From assembly GCF_030272615.1 (NCBI RefSeq), contig NC_081411.1, positions 185,116,449-185,180,448 on the forward strand: a DNA stretch of 64,000 bases, in the 5' to 3' direction. The translations under genes and the position numbers were made by a program. This document shows, piece after piece, positions 24,310 to 35,280 of this stretch (the first letter of the stretch is position 1; each line of letters begins with the position of its first letter). This DNA is from Cryptomeria japonica (taxonomy: Eukaryota > Streptophyta > Pinopsida > Cupressales > Cupressaceae). The notes under the pieces are model-generated. The model was not told where the DNA came from and searched no databases. It saw only the letters and a list, made by a program, of their open reading frames with translations.

Positions 24310-25540
24310 GTCATCCCCCATCACTACTGCATCATCATCATCATCATTATCATCATCATCATCATCATCAACCACCTCTAGTGGTGGTATCATCTCTCCT
24401 GGCCCTGTGAATTGAGGAAAAGAATGACTCGTGAAATAAAGGGAATAATCTTGGTTCATGCCTGCATCTGTCACTGTAGGTCTCATATCCCACACCACAA
24501 TAGTAAGAGATTGAAACTTTGCATGAGTTGTAGCATAATCTAAGGGTGGTGCCCACTCTTCTCTCTCCTTGTACACTCTCACATACAAGGATGTCCCCTA
24601 TGGCATCGGCTATCATCGACCAAAATATCAATATACCTATGACAAAAGCAACCTCTCCACAACATAGGGCATTTTCCTAATAAAGTATTAGCTTTGTAGA
24701 AAAATTGGCACCTCTGTCGCATCCTCAAGCCAAGGCTCACACTCCAAATATGGGCACCAAATCACTGCATCAATGTCATCTAAAGTGCACCTCCAATACT
24801 CTAGCTTCCCTATCATAGGATGGGAAGTTGCTTGTTTATACATATATAGATAAGGATATCTAGTAGGTTGAGATCTTTATATAATGGGGCACATAATGGC
24901 TACATACTCCCAAACCCAACTCTGAAGCAACGTGCATCCTATTGCCAAAATGGACCCTTGATCTCTGCCATACACTATTTGATGAAGCTTGTGATAAAGG
25001 TGGGCCAAAACACATATAACCCATGCATAGTGGGTCCTCTCTCGTACCATCCGTCACAACACATGACCCCATCCTACTGATAATCCATGTGATCTCCTAT
25101 TAGGAAGGAGGAAACCATGAACCAATTCTGCTAGCACTGATGGAAGAGGGGCATATTTGTTTACCATCTCCTACCAACCTACTGAGTATCTAGAAATGTG
25201 GGGATCACTAAAAATATCTCAAAGTGCATATATCCCCTCAACATCCTCCACATAGTAGACAACCAACTCTCTTGTGATCGGAATCCACAAAATCCGATAG
25301 ACATCCTCAAGAGTAACTATGATCTCTCCTATCGACAAGTGAAAGATGTTGTGCTCACTATGCCACCACTCTGCTAAAGCTACTAGGAGTTCTCTATTCT
25401 TTTGATAGGAAGGCATGTGCAACAAGTGAATTAGATCACAAGCCTCGAGCACCGTTTGATCATCATCCATCAATCGACTGTGTAAGGAGAGCATCTTTGG
25501 GTATCTCTCCCGAAGCTATATGACACCTAAATCTTCCTAT
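24310..25540 (-). pseudogene. Antisense PMD gene of Gypsy-1, plant mobile domain part
   Basis: Minus-strand pseudogene with a plant mobile domain (PMD, the MAIN/MAIL-like domain known from plant genes and some plant transposons). The open stretch 25494-25219 has DDQTVLEACDLIHLLHM, then ELLVALAEWWHSEHNIFHLS, GEIIVTLEDVYRILWIPITR. After stops and shifts, further PMD-like segments appear: YAWVICVLAHLYHKLHQ (about 25030-24980), GCTLLQSWVWEYV (about 24927-24890) and AVIWCPYLECEPWLEDATE (about 24770-24710). An Asp-rich run encoded by (ATC)n lies at 24328-24371. Copia-1 cuts the gene at 24309. The role of PMD in transposons is not established. Confidence 0.75.
24328..24371. repeat. ATC trinucleotide microsatellite
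   Basis: About 14 nearly perfect ATC units with one interruption. On the minus strand they code for a run of Asp in the antisense PMD gene. Confidence 0.85.
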
Positions 25541-25679
25541 ATCAACACATAAGTACCATATCAATTTCACCTATTCTAAAGCAATCAAAGATCAAATCTA
25601 AATAAAAAAGTGGCACCTATCAAAGTGATGACAATCATGCTATCACACAAAGAGTCCCAAATTGAACACTCCTGACAAT

Positions 25680-26440
25680 TAGGTGGGTTAAACTTGACCT
25701 ATCAATCAATCAAAGTCTCATATTGCAATCAAAGCATCATATCAAAAATCAATTAATCAATGTCTCATATCGTAATCAAAGTTTCATATCGAAAATCAAT
25801 CAATCAATGTCTCATATCATAATCAAAGTTTCATATCAAAAATCAATCAATCAAAGTCTCATACAGAAATCGGGAGTCATATCGCAATCAAAGTCTCATA
25901 TTGAAATCAGGAATCATATCAAAATCAAGCATCTTATCAAAATTCAGTATCATATCGCAATCAATCAATCAAGGATGCATATCATGCATCCTATCGATGA
26001 TAGATTTATCCATATCAAAACTAAGTCTCAAATTAGGACCCATATCAACCAATCAGAACCCACATGGAGCTATTGACCCATATCAACAATTGACCCATAT
26101 CAATAATGGACCCATATCAAAACCAAGTCTCATGTCGCAATCAAGACCCATATCAACAATTGACAACTAACCCATATCGACAATTGACCCATATCAAAAC
26201 CAAGTCTCATATCACAATCAGGACCCATATGAACCTTGACTCATATCGACAATCAAGATCTATATCGACACATTTTACTCATATCGAATTGAGACGGTAA
26301 TTGACCTATTGACTCATATCGGCAATTGACCTATATCAACTAGTGACCCATATCAACAATCAAGACTCGTACCAACATGACCCATATTGAATCAAGATCC
26401 ATATCGATGACTCATATCAAACGATGAGTCATCGACTCTA
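25680..26440. repeat. Degenerate CATATC(A/G) repeat array
   Basis: About 760 bases of short variable units such as GTCTCATATCAAAAATCAATCAATCA and ACCCATATCAACAATTG. The core CATATC occurs dozens of times at 15-30 base spacing. Open frames across it (25723-26076, 25901-26170) are artefacts of the repeat. Confidence 0.8.
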
Positions 26441-26584
26441 GAAAGACTTTTCAACATCGCACATCTCAATGGACAAAATCAACACCTTCTAACACATCAA
26501 AAAGGTACCAAACATCATAACAATCACAAAAATCAAATTTGCACATATCATAATTTTCAAAAAAATTTAAAAAATAAAAACTAT

Positions 26585-26760
26585 TACAAATGTGCTAATA
26601 CAATCAACAAATGCACTAAAGTGTATGCGATGTACGATTTAGCGTATGCGCTAGGTCGTACAATGTATGTGCTATCTAATAAAATAAATGTGTCACAGAA
26701 AAAATTGAATGCAATACACCATAGGGCATATGTACTTCAAAAAGGGACAAATGCGCTAAA
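26585..26760 (-). repeat. AAATGCGCTAAA motif cluster (inverse of 4755-4985)
   Basis: About six variants of the reverse complement of the leader motif, for example GACAAATGCGCTAAACAAA at 26746-26764. On the minus strand, the direction of the antisense gene, they read TTTAGCGCATTTG. Confidence 0.55.
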
Positions 26761-26884
26761 CAAATTAAAAAATTAAAAATTGAAAAAAACCCTATCCATA
26801 CATGTGAAAATTTGAAAAATCTAGCCTAAAAACAAGAAAATCTAGCTAAAAATTTCACAAGGAAGGCTAGAAAATCAAACTTAC

Positions 26885-26958
26885 AGGTGGGTCATACTCC
26901 GAAGGTCACTGGAATCGCCAAACATACTCGAAACAATGTTTGTGGTAGGGGGCTCCAT
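26885..26958 (-). pseudogene. Antisense PMD gene, putative exon 1
   Basis: ATG at 26958-26956 opens 24 codons plus two bases (MEPPTTNIVSSMFGDSSDL... ) ending exactly before a GTAAGT donor. It sits about 75 bases downstream of a TATA box on the same strand. The stretch has no stop. It is short, so the assignment rests on the combination of TATA, ATG and donor. Confidence 0.5.
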
Positions 26959-27030
26959 TTCTTCTCTTATCTTCAAGCTCCAATCTCCAAATGATAAGTG
27001 CACAAATGAGGTGGAAATGAGCCCCATGAG

Positions 27031-27040
27031 GGTTTATATA
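27031..27040 (-). promoter_or_regulatory. TATA box of the antisense PMD gene
   Basis: Minus strand reads GGGCTATATAAACCCTC around this position, a near-ideal plant TATA box, about 75 bases before the putative start codon at 26958. This suggests a promoter independent of the Gypsy-1 LTR and directed against it. Confidence 0.5.
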
Positions 27041-27486
27041 GCCCATGCTGATGTAGGCAACTATGCTACCTCAGTGGATGTGTGGGGCATGTACGTAATA
27101 TGCCCACATTAGTTATTCATCAATTTTTCAATATTCCTTTTAATAAAATTTATCAACAGATAAATATCGAAAATTCAAAAAAGTCCAAAAAAATTAAAAA
27201 ATTCTAAAAAATTAACAAATCGTCCAAAAATTTCAAAAACCATCATGCATCATGACCATGCCTCGAAAATCATAAATTTTCTCAATTTATCTCTTGAGGG
27301 GGCATATCAACATCAATTTTATATCAGTCTCATATTGACATTAGCTTCATATCGACTTTTCATAACGAATCAATTTTCATATCCAGGGCTTCATATCGAC
27401 AATTTTGACGACAACACCATAACAAGAATTTTGGCAACATATCGAGCATTTTTCTTTCAATCAACATGTGTTCACATGTTACTTCA
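27041..27486. other. Gypsy-1 region before the polypurine tract
   Basis: AT-rich, contains A-runs and CATATCGAC-like motifs. The open frame 27245-27523 runs into the LTR and is not believed. Confidence 0.5.
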
Positions 27487-27499
27487 AAGAGGGGCAAAA
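27484..27499 (+). other. Gypsy-1 polypurine tract
   Basis: TCAAAGAGGGGCAAAA directly before the 3' LTR; the same AAAGAGGGGCAAA form is found on the minus strand at 48482-48469 in Gypsy-2. Confidence 0.8.
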
Positions 27500-29012
27500 T
27501 ATAGACACCTAAAACTTGCATAACTAATTAAATGAATTTTTTTCATTTAATCATCATTTATTCATCTATTAATTAGACTAAGGTTTAACTAATATCCCTA
27601 TCAGCCTATTAATTAAATTAAATACTTGATTAAAATCTATTTCTTCTATCCTAACCTATTTATTAAACTAAGGTTTGATTAAGCCCCCTTTAGCCAATAA
27701 ATCTTATTTATTTAATTAAAGCCCCTTTTCCCTTTTAATTGAATTAAATTTGATTAAAAATCCCTTTGCATTTAAATAAATTATTATTTATTTGTGAAAA
27801 GTCCCCCCACTTGCAAAATCCTACAAATGCAAGTTGCACCCCTTTTGGCTAAAATAAATCTTTTATTTTATCTAAAAATGCCTATTTCCCTCCACTTGCA
27901 TTATCCTACATTTTTCATTAGCATGCTAACATTCTTCTAGAACCTCCCTAACCCCTCAATAATTAGCCTAATTCTTCTAATCATGTCACATCCCTAAATT
28001 TGGGGGAGCCACTTCTCCAAATTGTGAAGAAAGTCTTCTAAATTTGTTGAAGACTTTACCTTCTCCAACAAGTTAACTTGTTGGGTCTTCAAAACTTGTA
28101 AGGTTATCTACCTTTCAACAAGTTAACCTCCAAAGTCTTCAAAGAGAATTTAATGCCTCTTACAAGACATCATCGTATCCCATGATGGTTGTCCCTTTGG
28201 CCATCCCTCAACTTTGCAAAGATTTTACCTCTTGGACAATAGCATGCTCCCTTGGATTATGGCATTATCCAATTATGTCATCTCTTGAGGCTACCCCTAG
28301 TGCTTATTCATCATATAATTCTTTCTTAGCATCCTCTCAAGCCATCTCAAGGTGACATTTGTCAACTTGGGATTGGATTGAATTCATCCCATGGCTTGAT
28401 AACTTTCAATCCTAGCCCTTGTTGAGATTACTCAATCTCAACCATCCATTTCTCTATTTTATCTATAAATAGAGCCCATTTTTCAATCTATGAGATCAAT
28501 CCACTTTATGTATCCTTATTATAGTTATTTTTGTAGGTTATCAAGGAGCTCTCATTGTGCCTCTCTCAAGCATTTAGGCCATCCTAATTGCATCATGTGT
28601 TAGATTGATCATTTATCTTAATTGCATATCTTTTCCATAGCATTTTCATCCTCATCTTAGCTTAATTAGATCATTTAATCCTTCAATTTGGAAACACGCC
28701 TCTATTTTGCATATCATCTTTATATCAATAGTTTTGATCATCTAATCAACTAGGATCTTAGTTATATCCATTTAGATTCTAGTTAATCTTTCAAATCTCA
28801 TTATTTAGGTTGTCATCTTAAAGATGAAGTGCTCTTCCAAGTGAGAGCCACTTTCAGTCTTGAGGATCCTTGGAGATAAAGGACAATGAGATGATTTTGA
28901 GAGGTTTAGATTAACTAAAATGCTTTGTTGATTTTGATCTCTAATGCAATCTCCCATTGTTGTGTTTGTGTTGCTTGTGTCTCTTGTGCAGGTGGAAAGA
29001 TCTGACCATACA
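27500..29012 (+). repeat. Gypsy-1 3' LTR
   Basis: About 1513 bases from TATAGACACC (probably once TGTAGACACC) to ...GACCATACA. The last 614 bases match the 5' LTR remnant 3057-3687. The first half is rich in TTAATTAAATTA-like sequence. A TATA-like CTATAAATAGAGCCC lies at about 28461-28475, followed by the shared CAATCTATGAGATCAATCC block, likely the transcription start area. Confidence 0.85.
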
Positions 29013-31059
29013 ATTGGAATTAGAGATAGGACTTTTATTAGAATTAAAATAGGGTTAGAGTAAGGGTTAAGATTAGTGTTGAACATAGGTTAGGGATTAT
29101 TATGCATTAAATTTAGGATTCCATTAAATTTGTAATTAACATTCAATAAATATTACAGTTGGGGTTTAGTTAATAGTACAACTTAATTAGAGTTAGGATT
29201 CAATTAAAGTTATAGTTACAAATATATTATTGGAGTTGAGGAAAAATCAACTCTACATCTCCCAGAGATTACCTGCATGCAAACCTGTCATAGAAGGAGA
29301 GAAGCAAAAAAGCTATGGAGGTCAAAATTCAGAGATCCTGAAAAGAGGAGACATATTGATTGTGCAACAAGAATGCAATTCAATAATTACAATTGTTATA
29401 AAAATACAAAGAGAGGATCCTTATAAAAGGATACGTGAAACCCTAAAGAATTATAAAATCCTAAGTTTAGCTTAATAGATAGGTAATTAAATAAATAATT
29501 ATTAGCTAATAAAAGATACTTCTAACATCTATTAATCTCTTCTATTTATTAATTTTTTGCATAAAAACATACTCAATTACTATTACAAATCTAAATGGCA
29601 AGTGCTCGCCACTACGTGACACTTGTTCATTTATTGGACCATTCTATTTGTTTCCTTGAATACGTATAAAGAGATATAGTCCCTGATAATATTTGTAGAT
29701 TATACATGTTACTTGAATCTAAGACTGTAAGTAATCAAATCCTCATGCATGATCATATCATATATGGGATTAATAAAATTTTATAGCAATGTTTCCAATT
29801 CTTCTCTATTGTGAAAGTTTCAATACGACTTCCATGTAATTTGTCAATTTTAAAAGAAGATCCTTATAGAATATAACAATGAAATTAGTGTAAGAGTAAT
29901 TGTTCTTATGTTGAATAGACATATAATAAAAAAATTCAGGTCAAGAGACCCAAACACTGAGAACCATTTATACCATTGTCGGCCAATAAGGCATGACTAG
30001 TCAATTTTATATAATGAATCAACCCATCTCTAATCATTTAAGGAAAATGGAGAATAGTTGGTTCTTATTAAGTGCATAGAGATGTGAATGATATGGTGCA
30101 TGCATGTGAGTGTAGAGTTTATACCGACTTGCACACCAACAATATTTCATTGGCATGTGAGTAATTGCTTGATATAATATCAAGAATAATTAAAATGAAT
30201 CATATGATCATGGTAACACTAATTTATTTATTTAATCCAAAAGTTAATATCTGATCCAAAAATGCGGGGTGGGAGTGGAGGGAGAGGTAGGATGTCTATG
30301 TTTAGCTTAAAGGAACAATTACCTAATTACTAGAGATCAACAATAAATGGTTTTATTATGAACACTTATTTATAGACCTTAGATATTCATTATAGTTAGC
30401 TAACAAAATGAATATTTCCTATGTGAAGACAACCTATATGGTGTTAAGTCAAACAAGTCGAATAGGGTGGTGAATTATGACAACAAGTTGAGATATACTT
30501 GCAATTCATAAAACCTTGGTCAAGGGGACACAATGCTATGCATGCATCCATTAGATCACATGAACTAGATACACTCCCTAGTTAAATGGCAATATTGGTT
30601 GGAAGGTACCTATAGTGTGTGACCAAATAGAGTCGTATAGGTTTGAACCACTAGGCTCAGATGACAATCAAACTTAGTTTCACGTTTGCACCCTCATGAA
30701 GGGTATGATAATTTCTAGAAGGAAGGTGTGGGGGGTGACTACCAACTTTGTGGTTAGAGGTAAAATACTTGCTCTTTCCTCGCACAGACAATATCAAGAT
30801 TTGTTGAGATTCCAGATTGGAAAGCATCAACTTCAGTAAATTCTATTCCTTTCTCATTGAATATGCTAATTGATTTATGTTGATAAATAATTCTTGTTTT
30901 ATTTGCATATACATATATTTTCATTTTGTAATGATCTATTATAATACATTTTGAATTAAAATATTAGAAAGATTTTTCAAATTTAGTTTTAGTTAATTAT
31001 TTAATATTTATTTCAATTAAATTTTAGAAATTATTTTTCCTTGATATCTTTTAAGTTAG
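29013..31059. other. Unassigned sequence between Gypsy-1 and Gypsy-3
   Basis: About 2 kb, AT-rich. Only a short open frame (29230-29475) of unknown meaning is present, with TATAAAAGG at 29422-29430 inside it. No domain, LTR pair or RNA gene recognised. It contains the left copy of the Gypsy-3 target duplication, GTTAG at 31055-31059. Confidence 0.5.
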
Positions 31060-31811
31060 TGATGCAGCCATGACAGGAGGGTCCTCAAAGAGAACTATCT
31101 AAACTATGCAACAAGATCAACACAACAATAAAAAAAACACAAATTAGAGAGAATACCAGATCAGGCCTTGATTATATTATGAATTCAAGTACAACTAGCT
31201 AGCAACATCTAGGCTACAACAAGGTAACAGCCCTAATTATAGAACATAAAATCTGAAACCCAAAAGATGTTCAAAATTTATTCTATATCTATTTGATCTA
31301 ATACATTAGTATATAGCATCTGAAACACATCCCGATTGGCTAAAGAAAGAATAATATCCCGAAGGTGGGAAAATGTAATGTACAATAGGTCAGCTCTAAG
31401 AATGAACAAAATACTTGACAAAAGAACTAAAATTAAATGTGAACCAAAAGGAAGATCATCCAATAATAAGGGAACATCGAATGAGGTTCCAAATGGCTCC
31501 ACAAGACAAGGAGATGTTTCGCAAGGTAAGGAAATACCATCTAGTCATTAAGGTTCAAACTGGTCTAGAAACTGAGAACTCCTAGACATTTTGGAAGCAA
31601 AATCTACCAAAAAAAGATCCAAACAAGTTGAGATCTAGGATCCAGGTACAATAACATGTCTACATGCTAGATCTAGCTCCGCACTAAAAATGAGCAACTC
31701 AGAGGGGTCTGAAGTGAAACACAAAAACTAAACTGAACAAGAAACAAAACATAAAGAAAATATTTTTGGTCAATGCAAGATTGCCATTGAACCAAGGATG
31801 CTCCTACATCA
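31060..31811 (-). repeat. Gypsy-3 3' LTR
   Basis: 752 bases, plus strand TGATGCAGCCATGACAGGAG ... CTCCTACATCA. Aligns with 39683-40470. Confidence 0.92.
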
Positions 31812-31819
31812 GACATCTA

Positions 31820-32380
31820 GGGTTATTTGAAAAGTGAGTCCCTCACTTTGGTGGGGCCAGAGGAAAACCAAGATGGTCTACCTCAACCTGAGATATCCAA
31901 GAAGAATCTTTCACTAGTTGATCTTTCCACTTCACAAGATATTCTCTATACTGTTTTCTTTATGTGCTTTGACCAACTTTGTTGTCCAAAATCTCCTCAA
32001 TCTCATTCAGTTTCTTCTTAGGAAGATACCTTTTTAACTTTTTTTAATATTAGCAATGAATTTTGCCTCATGATACTAATAGAGATTGGCTATGTTGAAA
32101 ATAGGTGATATACCCAAGGTATCTGGTAACTCAACTTCATATTCATTGCCTGAATCAAACTTCCTCAAAATATTACAAGGCCCAAATTTTTTCATCTTCA
32201 GCTTGTTGTATGTTCTGACTGGAAATCTTCCCTTTCTTAGATACACCATTACCTCATCCCCAACTTCAAATTCCTTATCTCTCCTTTTCTCATTTGTTTT
32301 CTCCTTATACTTTCAGTTCATATATTCCAAATGTTGTTTTACCTGATTATGTAATGCGCTCATGTGATCTCAAAACATCT
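31820..32380 (-). pseudogene. Gypsy-3 integrase C-terminus and chromodomain
   Basis: Minus strand shows the integrase tail FEVGDEVMVYLRKGRFPV and YNKLKMKKFGPCNILRKF (about 32270-32165), then ELPDTLGISPIFNIANLY. A chromodomain follows at about 32020-31880: EIEEILDNKVGQS, stop, RKQYREYLVKWKDQ, SSWISQVEVDHLG. In chromoviruses this domain reads histone marks and steers integration into heterochromatin. The aromatic/Trp positions (Y, W, W) are still visible; a stop splits the domain. Confidence 0.8.
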
Positions 32381-32615
32381 CTTCTTCAACACTTCTCTTA
32401 TCATCATGGTTAATGTCTCTCAATTATAATATACCTTTAGGGTTCATTCTGATAACAATCTCAAAGGGTGTTTTCCGAGTACTCTAGTTCACTGAATTGT
32501 TGTATGCAAATTTTGCTTGTGAAAGAATCAAGTCCCAACCTCCGGGTTTATCTCTAAACAAACATCTCAACAAATTTCCTAAACTCCTATTTACTACTTG
32601 TGTCTATCTATCTAT

Positions 32616-33430
32616 CTATGCATGAAATGTAGAGCTAAACTTCAATTCAGTCTTCATCTCCTTCCAAAGTATATTCCAAAAGTAACCAACAAACTTAACA
32701 TCTCGATCTGAGACAATACTTCTAGGTAACCCATGCAACCTCACAACTTCCTTTAAAAATAGGTCTCCTACATACATTGCATATGTTGTCTTCTTATAGG
32801 GTATGAAATGTGTCATCTTTGAGAATCTATCTACTACCAAAAATATAGAATCATTCCCTATTTGTGTCTTAGGCAATCCAAGTATGAAATTCGTTCTTAT
32901 GTCTTCCCAAGGTCTCTCTAAAACTGTCAAAGGTTTATACAATCCTACATTCTAACTTCCATCTTTTGCAACTTGACAAATTATGCAACACTGGACAAAT
33001 TTCCTTACATCCTTATGAATCTAAGGCCAAAAGTAATTCTCACTTATCAAAGCCACTATCTTGTCAATACCAAAGTGTCCTGGTAATCCTCCACTATGCT
33101 TCTCCTTTATCAAATTGTATGTCATAGAGCTATTGGGTACACACAACTGATTTCCTCTAAATGACATCCCATCTTGAATGAAATAATCCAACCATTTGCT
33201 CTAGTCCATCACAATAGGTTCTTTACAATATTTCTAGGGTTCTGCAAAATCAAGGCCTTCCTCATACAAGGTCTTCAACTCATCAAATCCTAGTACTCCA
33301 ATTCTCATTTTAGTCAAAAAAATTCTTCTCCTACTCAAGGCATCAACAATTTTGTTTTATTTTCTACTCCTATGTTTCAAAACAAAAGTATGAGTCTACA
33401 TGAACTCAACCCATCTCGTATGCCTTTGGT
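32616..33430 (-). pseudogene. Gypsy-3 integrase core and RNase H end
   Basis: Open core at 32942-32616 with MYKPLTVLERPWEDIRTNFI, DSIFLVVDRFSKMTHFIPYK and LHGLPRSIVSDRDVKF, the D and D of the DDE triad. The Glu-bearing part reaches into later stops. Upstream at about 33060-32950 lies the HHCC-finger region, and at 33430-33280 the end of RNase H (HTRWVEFMQTHTF, ALSRRR). The nested element 33437-36420 interrupts RNase H right before this. Confidence 0.8.
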
Positions 33431-33436
33431 TCAACT

Positions 33437-33875
33437 AGTTGTTGTGTAGCTAGGTCGGATCCCTTCTAGGGCTGACCTAGTGCACAAAATGCTAAGTGGC
33501 ATGTCGACCTTGGCATTTGGATATCTTAGTTGTATGAGTCTAATTTGGGACAGGCCCTATTTGGGTGAACCGCTTGTGTGTAACTTGTGATTAAGTTAAA
33601 TGTAACTTGCAACTAAGGGAGACTCATATGTAACTTGTAATATATAGGTCTGACCCTACCCTTGGTGCCAAAAGTATATGGCCGACTTGAGATCTATTAG
33701 GAGGTATTGATTCATATATATGTAAGGTTGTGATTGCATCAATAGAAATGAATTCAATAACCTAGAGATCATGTAGTGTGCTTGAGGGTGACGATAAGAG
33801 CTTATCATCTATGGTTGGGAAGGCAACAAATATGATGTTTGACTATGCGTAACGAGCACTACCATTAAATCAACA
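33437..33875 (+). repeat. Element R 5' LTR
   Basis: 439 bases, starts AGTTGTTGTGTAG (first base changed from T) and ends AAATCAACA. Same length as its partner, about 90 percent alike by eye. Confidence 0.9.
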
Positions 33876-33954
33876 TGGTATTAGAGCCTATTTCTTTCTA
33901 TAGAGCCTAACTTCTTGAAGGTAGATCTTGTTCTTTTGAGGGAGTTCAATCAAA

Positions 33955-34505
33955 ATAATTTGTAGACTGAGGAATTCTAAGTGCAAGCAAAAGATGATTA
34001 CTTGAAATTTGAGTTGCAGAATACAAACGTGAGCATCGTGAATTCCCTATAGTGAGTGATGATCGTAGAGGTGTTGACAATCACTAAAGACCTTGTGGAA
34101 ATCGACAACAATTCATCAATGCTCAATGACAAATTCATCGCACATAGGCTGGTCCTCATCCTGCTCACCTCTAAGTGCGCAATGGAGATGAGCTTCTCAT
34201 GTCACTGTGAATAGTGCAATGGTGATGTGTAGTGTGATAACTTCTCTATTTAATTCACCATCCTCACCAAATATGATGGTGGCCAGACCCTCGATGTTAC
34301 CAGCTTAGAATTCATGTCCTCTGATCAATAAGTCATTTTCATTGATCTCTCCAACCGTGCTACCGAGGACTACAACTTGACTAAACAAAGGGGCATAATC
34401 ATAGTTAAACTTCGACACGGTCAAGAATTCAAGCTTCATGCCATAGCTAGGAAGGGTATTGGAAAGGACCATGCCAAATGGTCACTGACTGCAATAGTCA
34501 CTATG
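33955..34505 (+). pseudogene. RPB3-like gene fragment captured by element R
   Basis: One reading frame, interrupted only by stops, codes for the N-terminal part of DNA-directed RNA polymerase II subunit RPB3. Blocks in order: DDYLKFELQNTNVSIVNSL (33993-34049), VMIVEVLTI and DLVEIDNNSSMLNDKFIAHRL (to about 34151). The zinc-finger region with C-X2-C-X5-C retained and the fourth Cys changed to Phe lies at 34206-34247. Then come [25 protein letters not shown] (34389-34436) and [15 protein letters not shown] (34440-34484). Homology fades after VTM at 34505. About 170 codons continue without an intron, so the source was probably spliced mRNA. RPB3 is a nuclear Pol II assembly subunit; this copy has at least seven stops and is not functional as protein. 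Confidence 0.88.
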
Positions 34506-35280
34506 TCCTTGAACTTAAAGTTGTTGTGCACTAAATGACATTGAAAAAGAAGTTGTGGCTAGGATATTGCGACCATTTTTTGCATTTACTCTTCCATTGC
34601 AAATGTTACATGGGAGCATCTAAAGGTCAAGGATTTTTGAGACTTAAGGATCTACAGGGGTAAAGTGTGAGGTGGTGCAAACTATGCAAATCAAAGTTGC
34701 AAGAATATATCGATTTGGTTGCTTCCCAAGCATCCATTTACTTTCAGTGCAAGACTCATTTGTAGCATGGTTAAGTCACTTGTGGAAAGATACTTTGAAT
34801 CTTTGTGTTCTATTCTAGATCATGTATGGTGGTTCTCATGATTTTCAGACATAGGGATCATTGATTGTCATGGATTTTTGACTATGTTTCAGATTTGTGA
34901 AATCTGAAGGGCATCATAGACTGATAGTTGGATGAGCTGCATTGTTAAGGAAATATTATATCCTTGAACGACATATATCCATATTGAATGCATTAGAGAT
35001 TCATGCTAATTTTCTAGCCTATGGGACCTAACTGGAGAAGCTTCCAAGGAATATTAGCTACTACTAGAGAAAGCTTGCAGGTCATAAGGAATATGGTAGC
35101 TTGTTTTGGATGATATCAACAAGTGTCTATGACATGCTAAATATGGATGAATCAAAGATTGCATTCAAGGAAAGAAGATTGCTTGCATTTCTTTGTAGAG
35201 GAAGAATCAACATTCAGAGGGAGTCTGACATATCATCAGGAGTAACCTTGGACAAAGAGGTCAAGAGATTGATTTCAACT
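34506..35280 (+). other. Element R internal sequence of unknown origin
   Basis: No recognisable gene. A 64-codon open frame at 35101-35295 has no family assignment. Could be a second captured sequence or decayed leader. Confidence 0.4.

Larger units (their letters stand above)
25541..26884 (-). other. Probable intron of the antisense PMD gene
   Basis: On the minus strand exon 1 ends ...ACCCACCT and is followed by GTAAGTTTG (26884-26876), a strong 5' splice site. Coding sequence resumes at 25540 after TGATATAG. The reading phase of exon 1 (two bases over) does not join exon 2 directly, so one junction is shifted or an indel has occurred. The stretch has no coding signal and holds the CATATC-type repeat array and the AAATGCGCTAAA motifs. 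Confidence 0.45.
3057..29012 (+). mobile_element. Gypsy-1, giant Tat-like LTR element with antisense gene
   Basis: Plus-strand Ty3/Gypsy element of about 26 kb, or about 18 kb after subtracting Copia-1 (17183-24309) and the LTR-like piece at 12096-13101. Order: partial 5' LTR, primer-site region, leader of about 3.3 kb, gag, protease, G-patch, RT, integrase, long 3' region with an antisense plant-mobile-domain gene, polypurine tract, 3' LTR. RT before integrase defines Gypsy. The CX2HX4HX4C zinc finger, the VLIDGG protease motif, the G-patch and the antisense ORF fit the Tat group. All coding parts have stops and shifts, so the element is dead. Confidence 0.85.

Noticed and set aside
24271..24310. 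Clean target duplication for Copia-1
   Set aside because: TTTGT on the left and GTCAT on the right do not match; the duplication has decayed or the border is rearranged.
25723..26300. Overlapping open frames rich in Ile, Ser and Gln
   Set aside because: Products of the CATATC repeat array.
25680..26440. Regularly spaced short repeats as a possible CRISPR array
   Set aside because: Plant nuclear context, irregular spacing, degenerate units and no cas genes.
29040..29095. AGGGTTAG-like runs resembling plant telomere repeats (TTTAGGG)
   Set aside because: Only a few imperfect units with no array; chance in AT-rich DNA is more likely.
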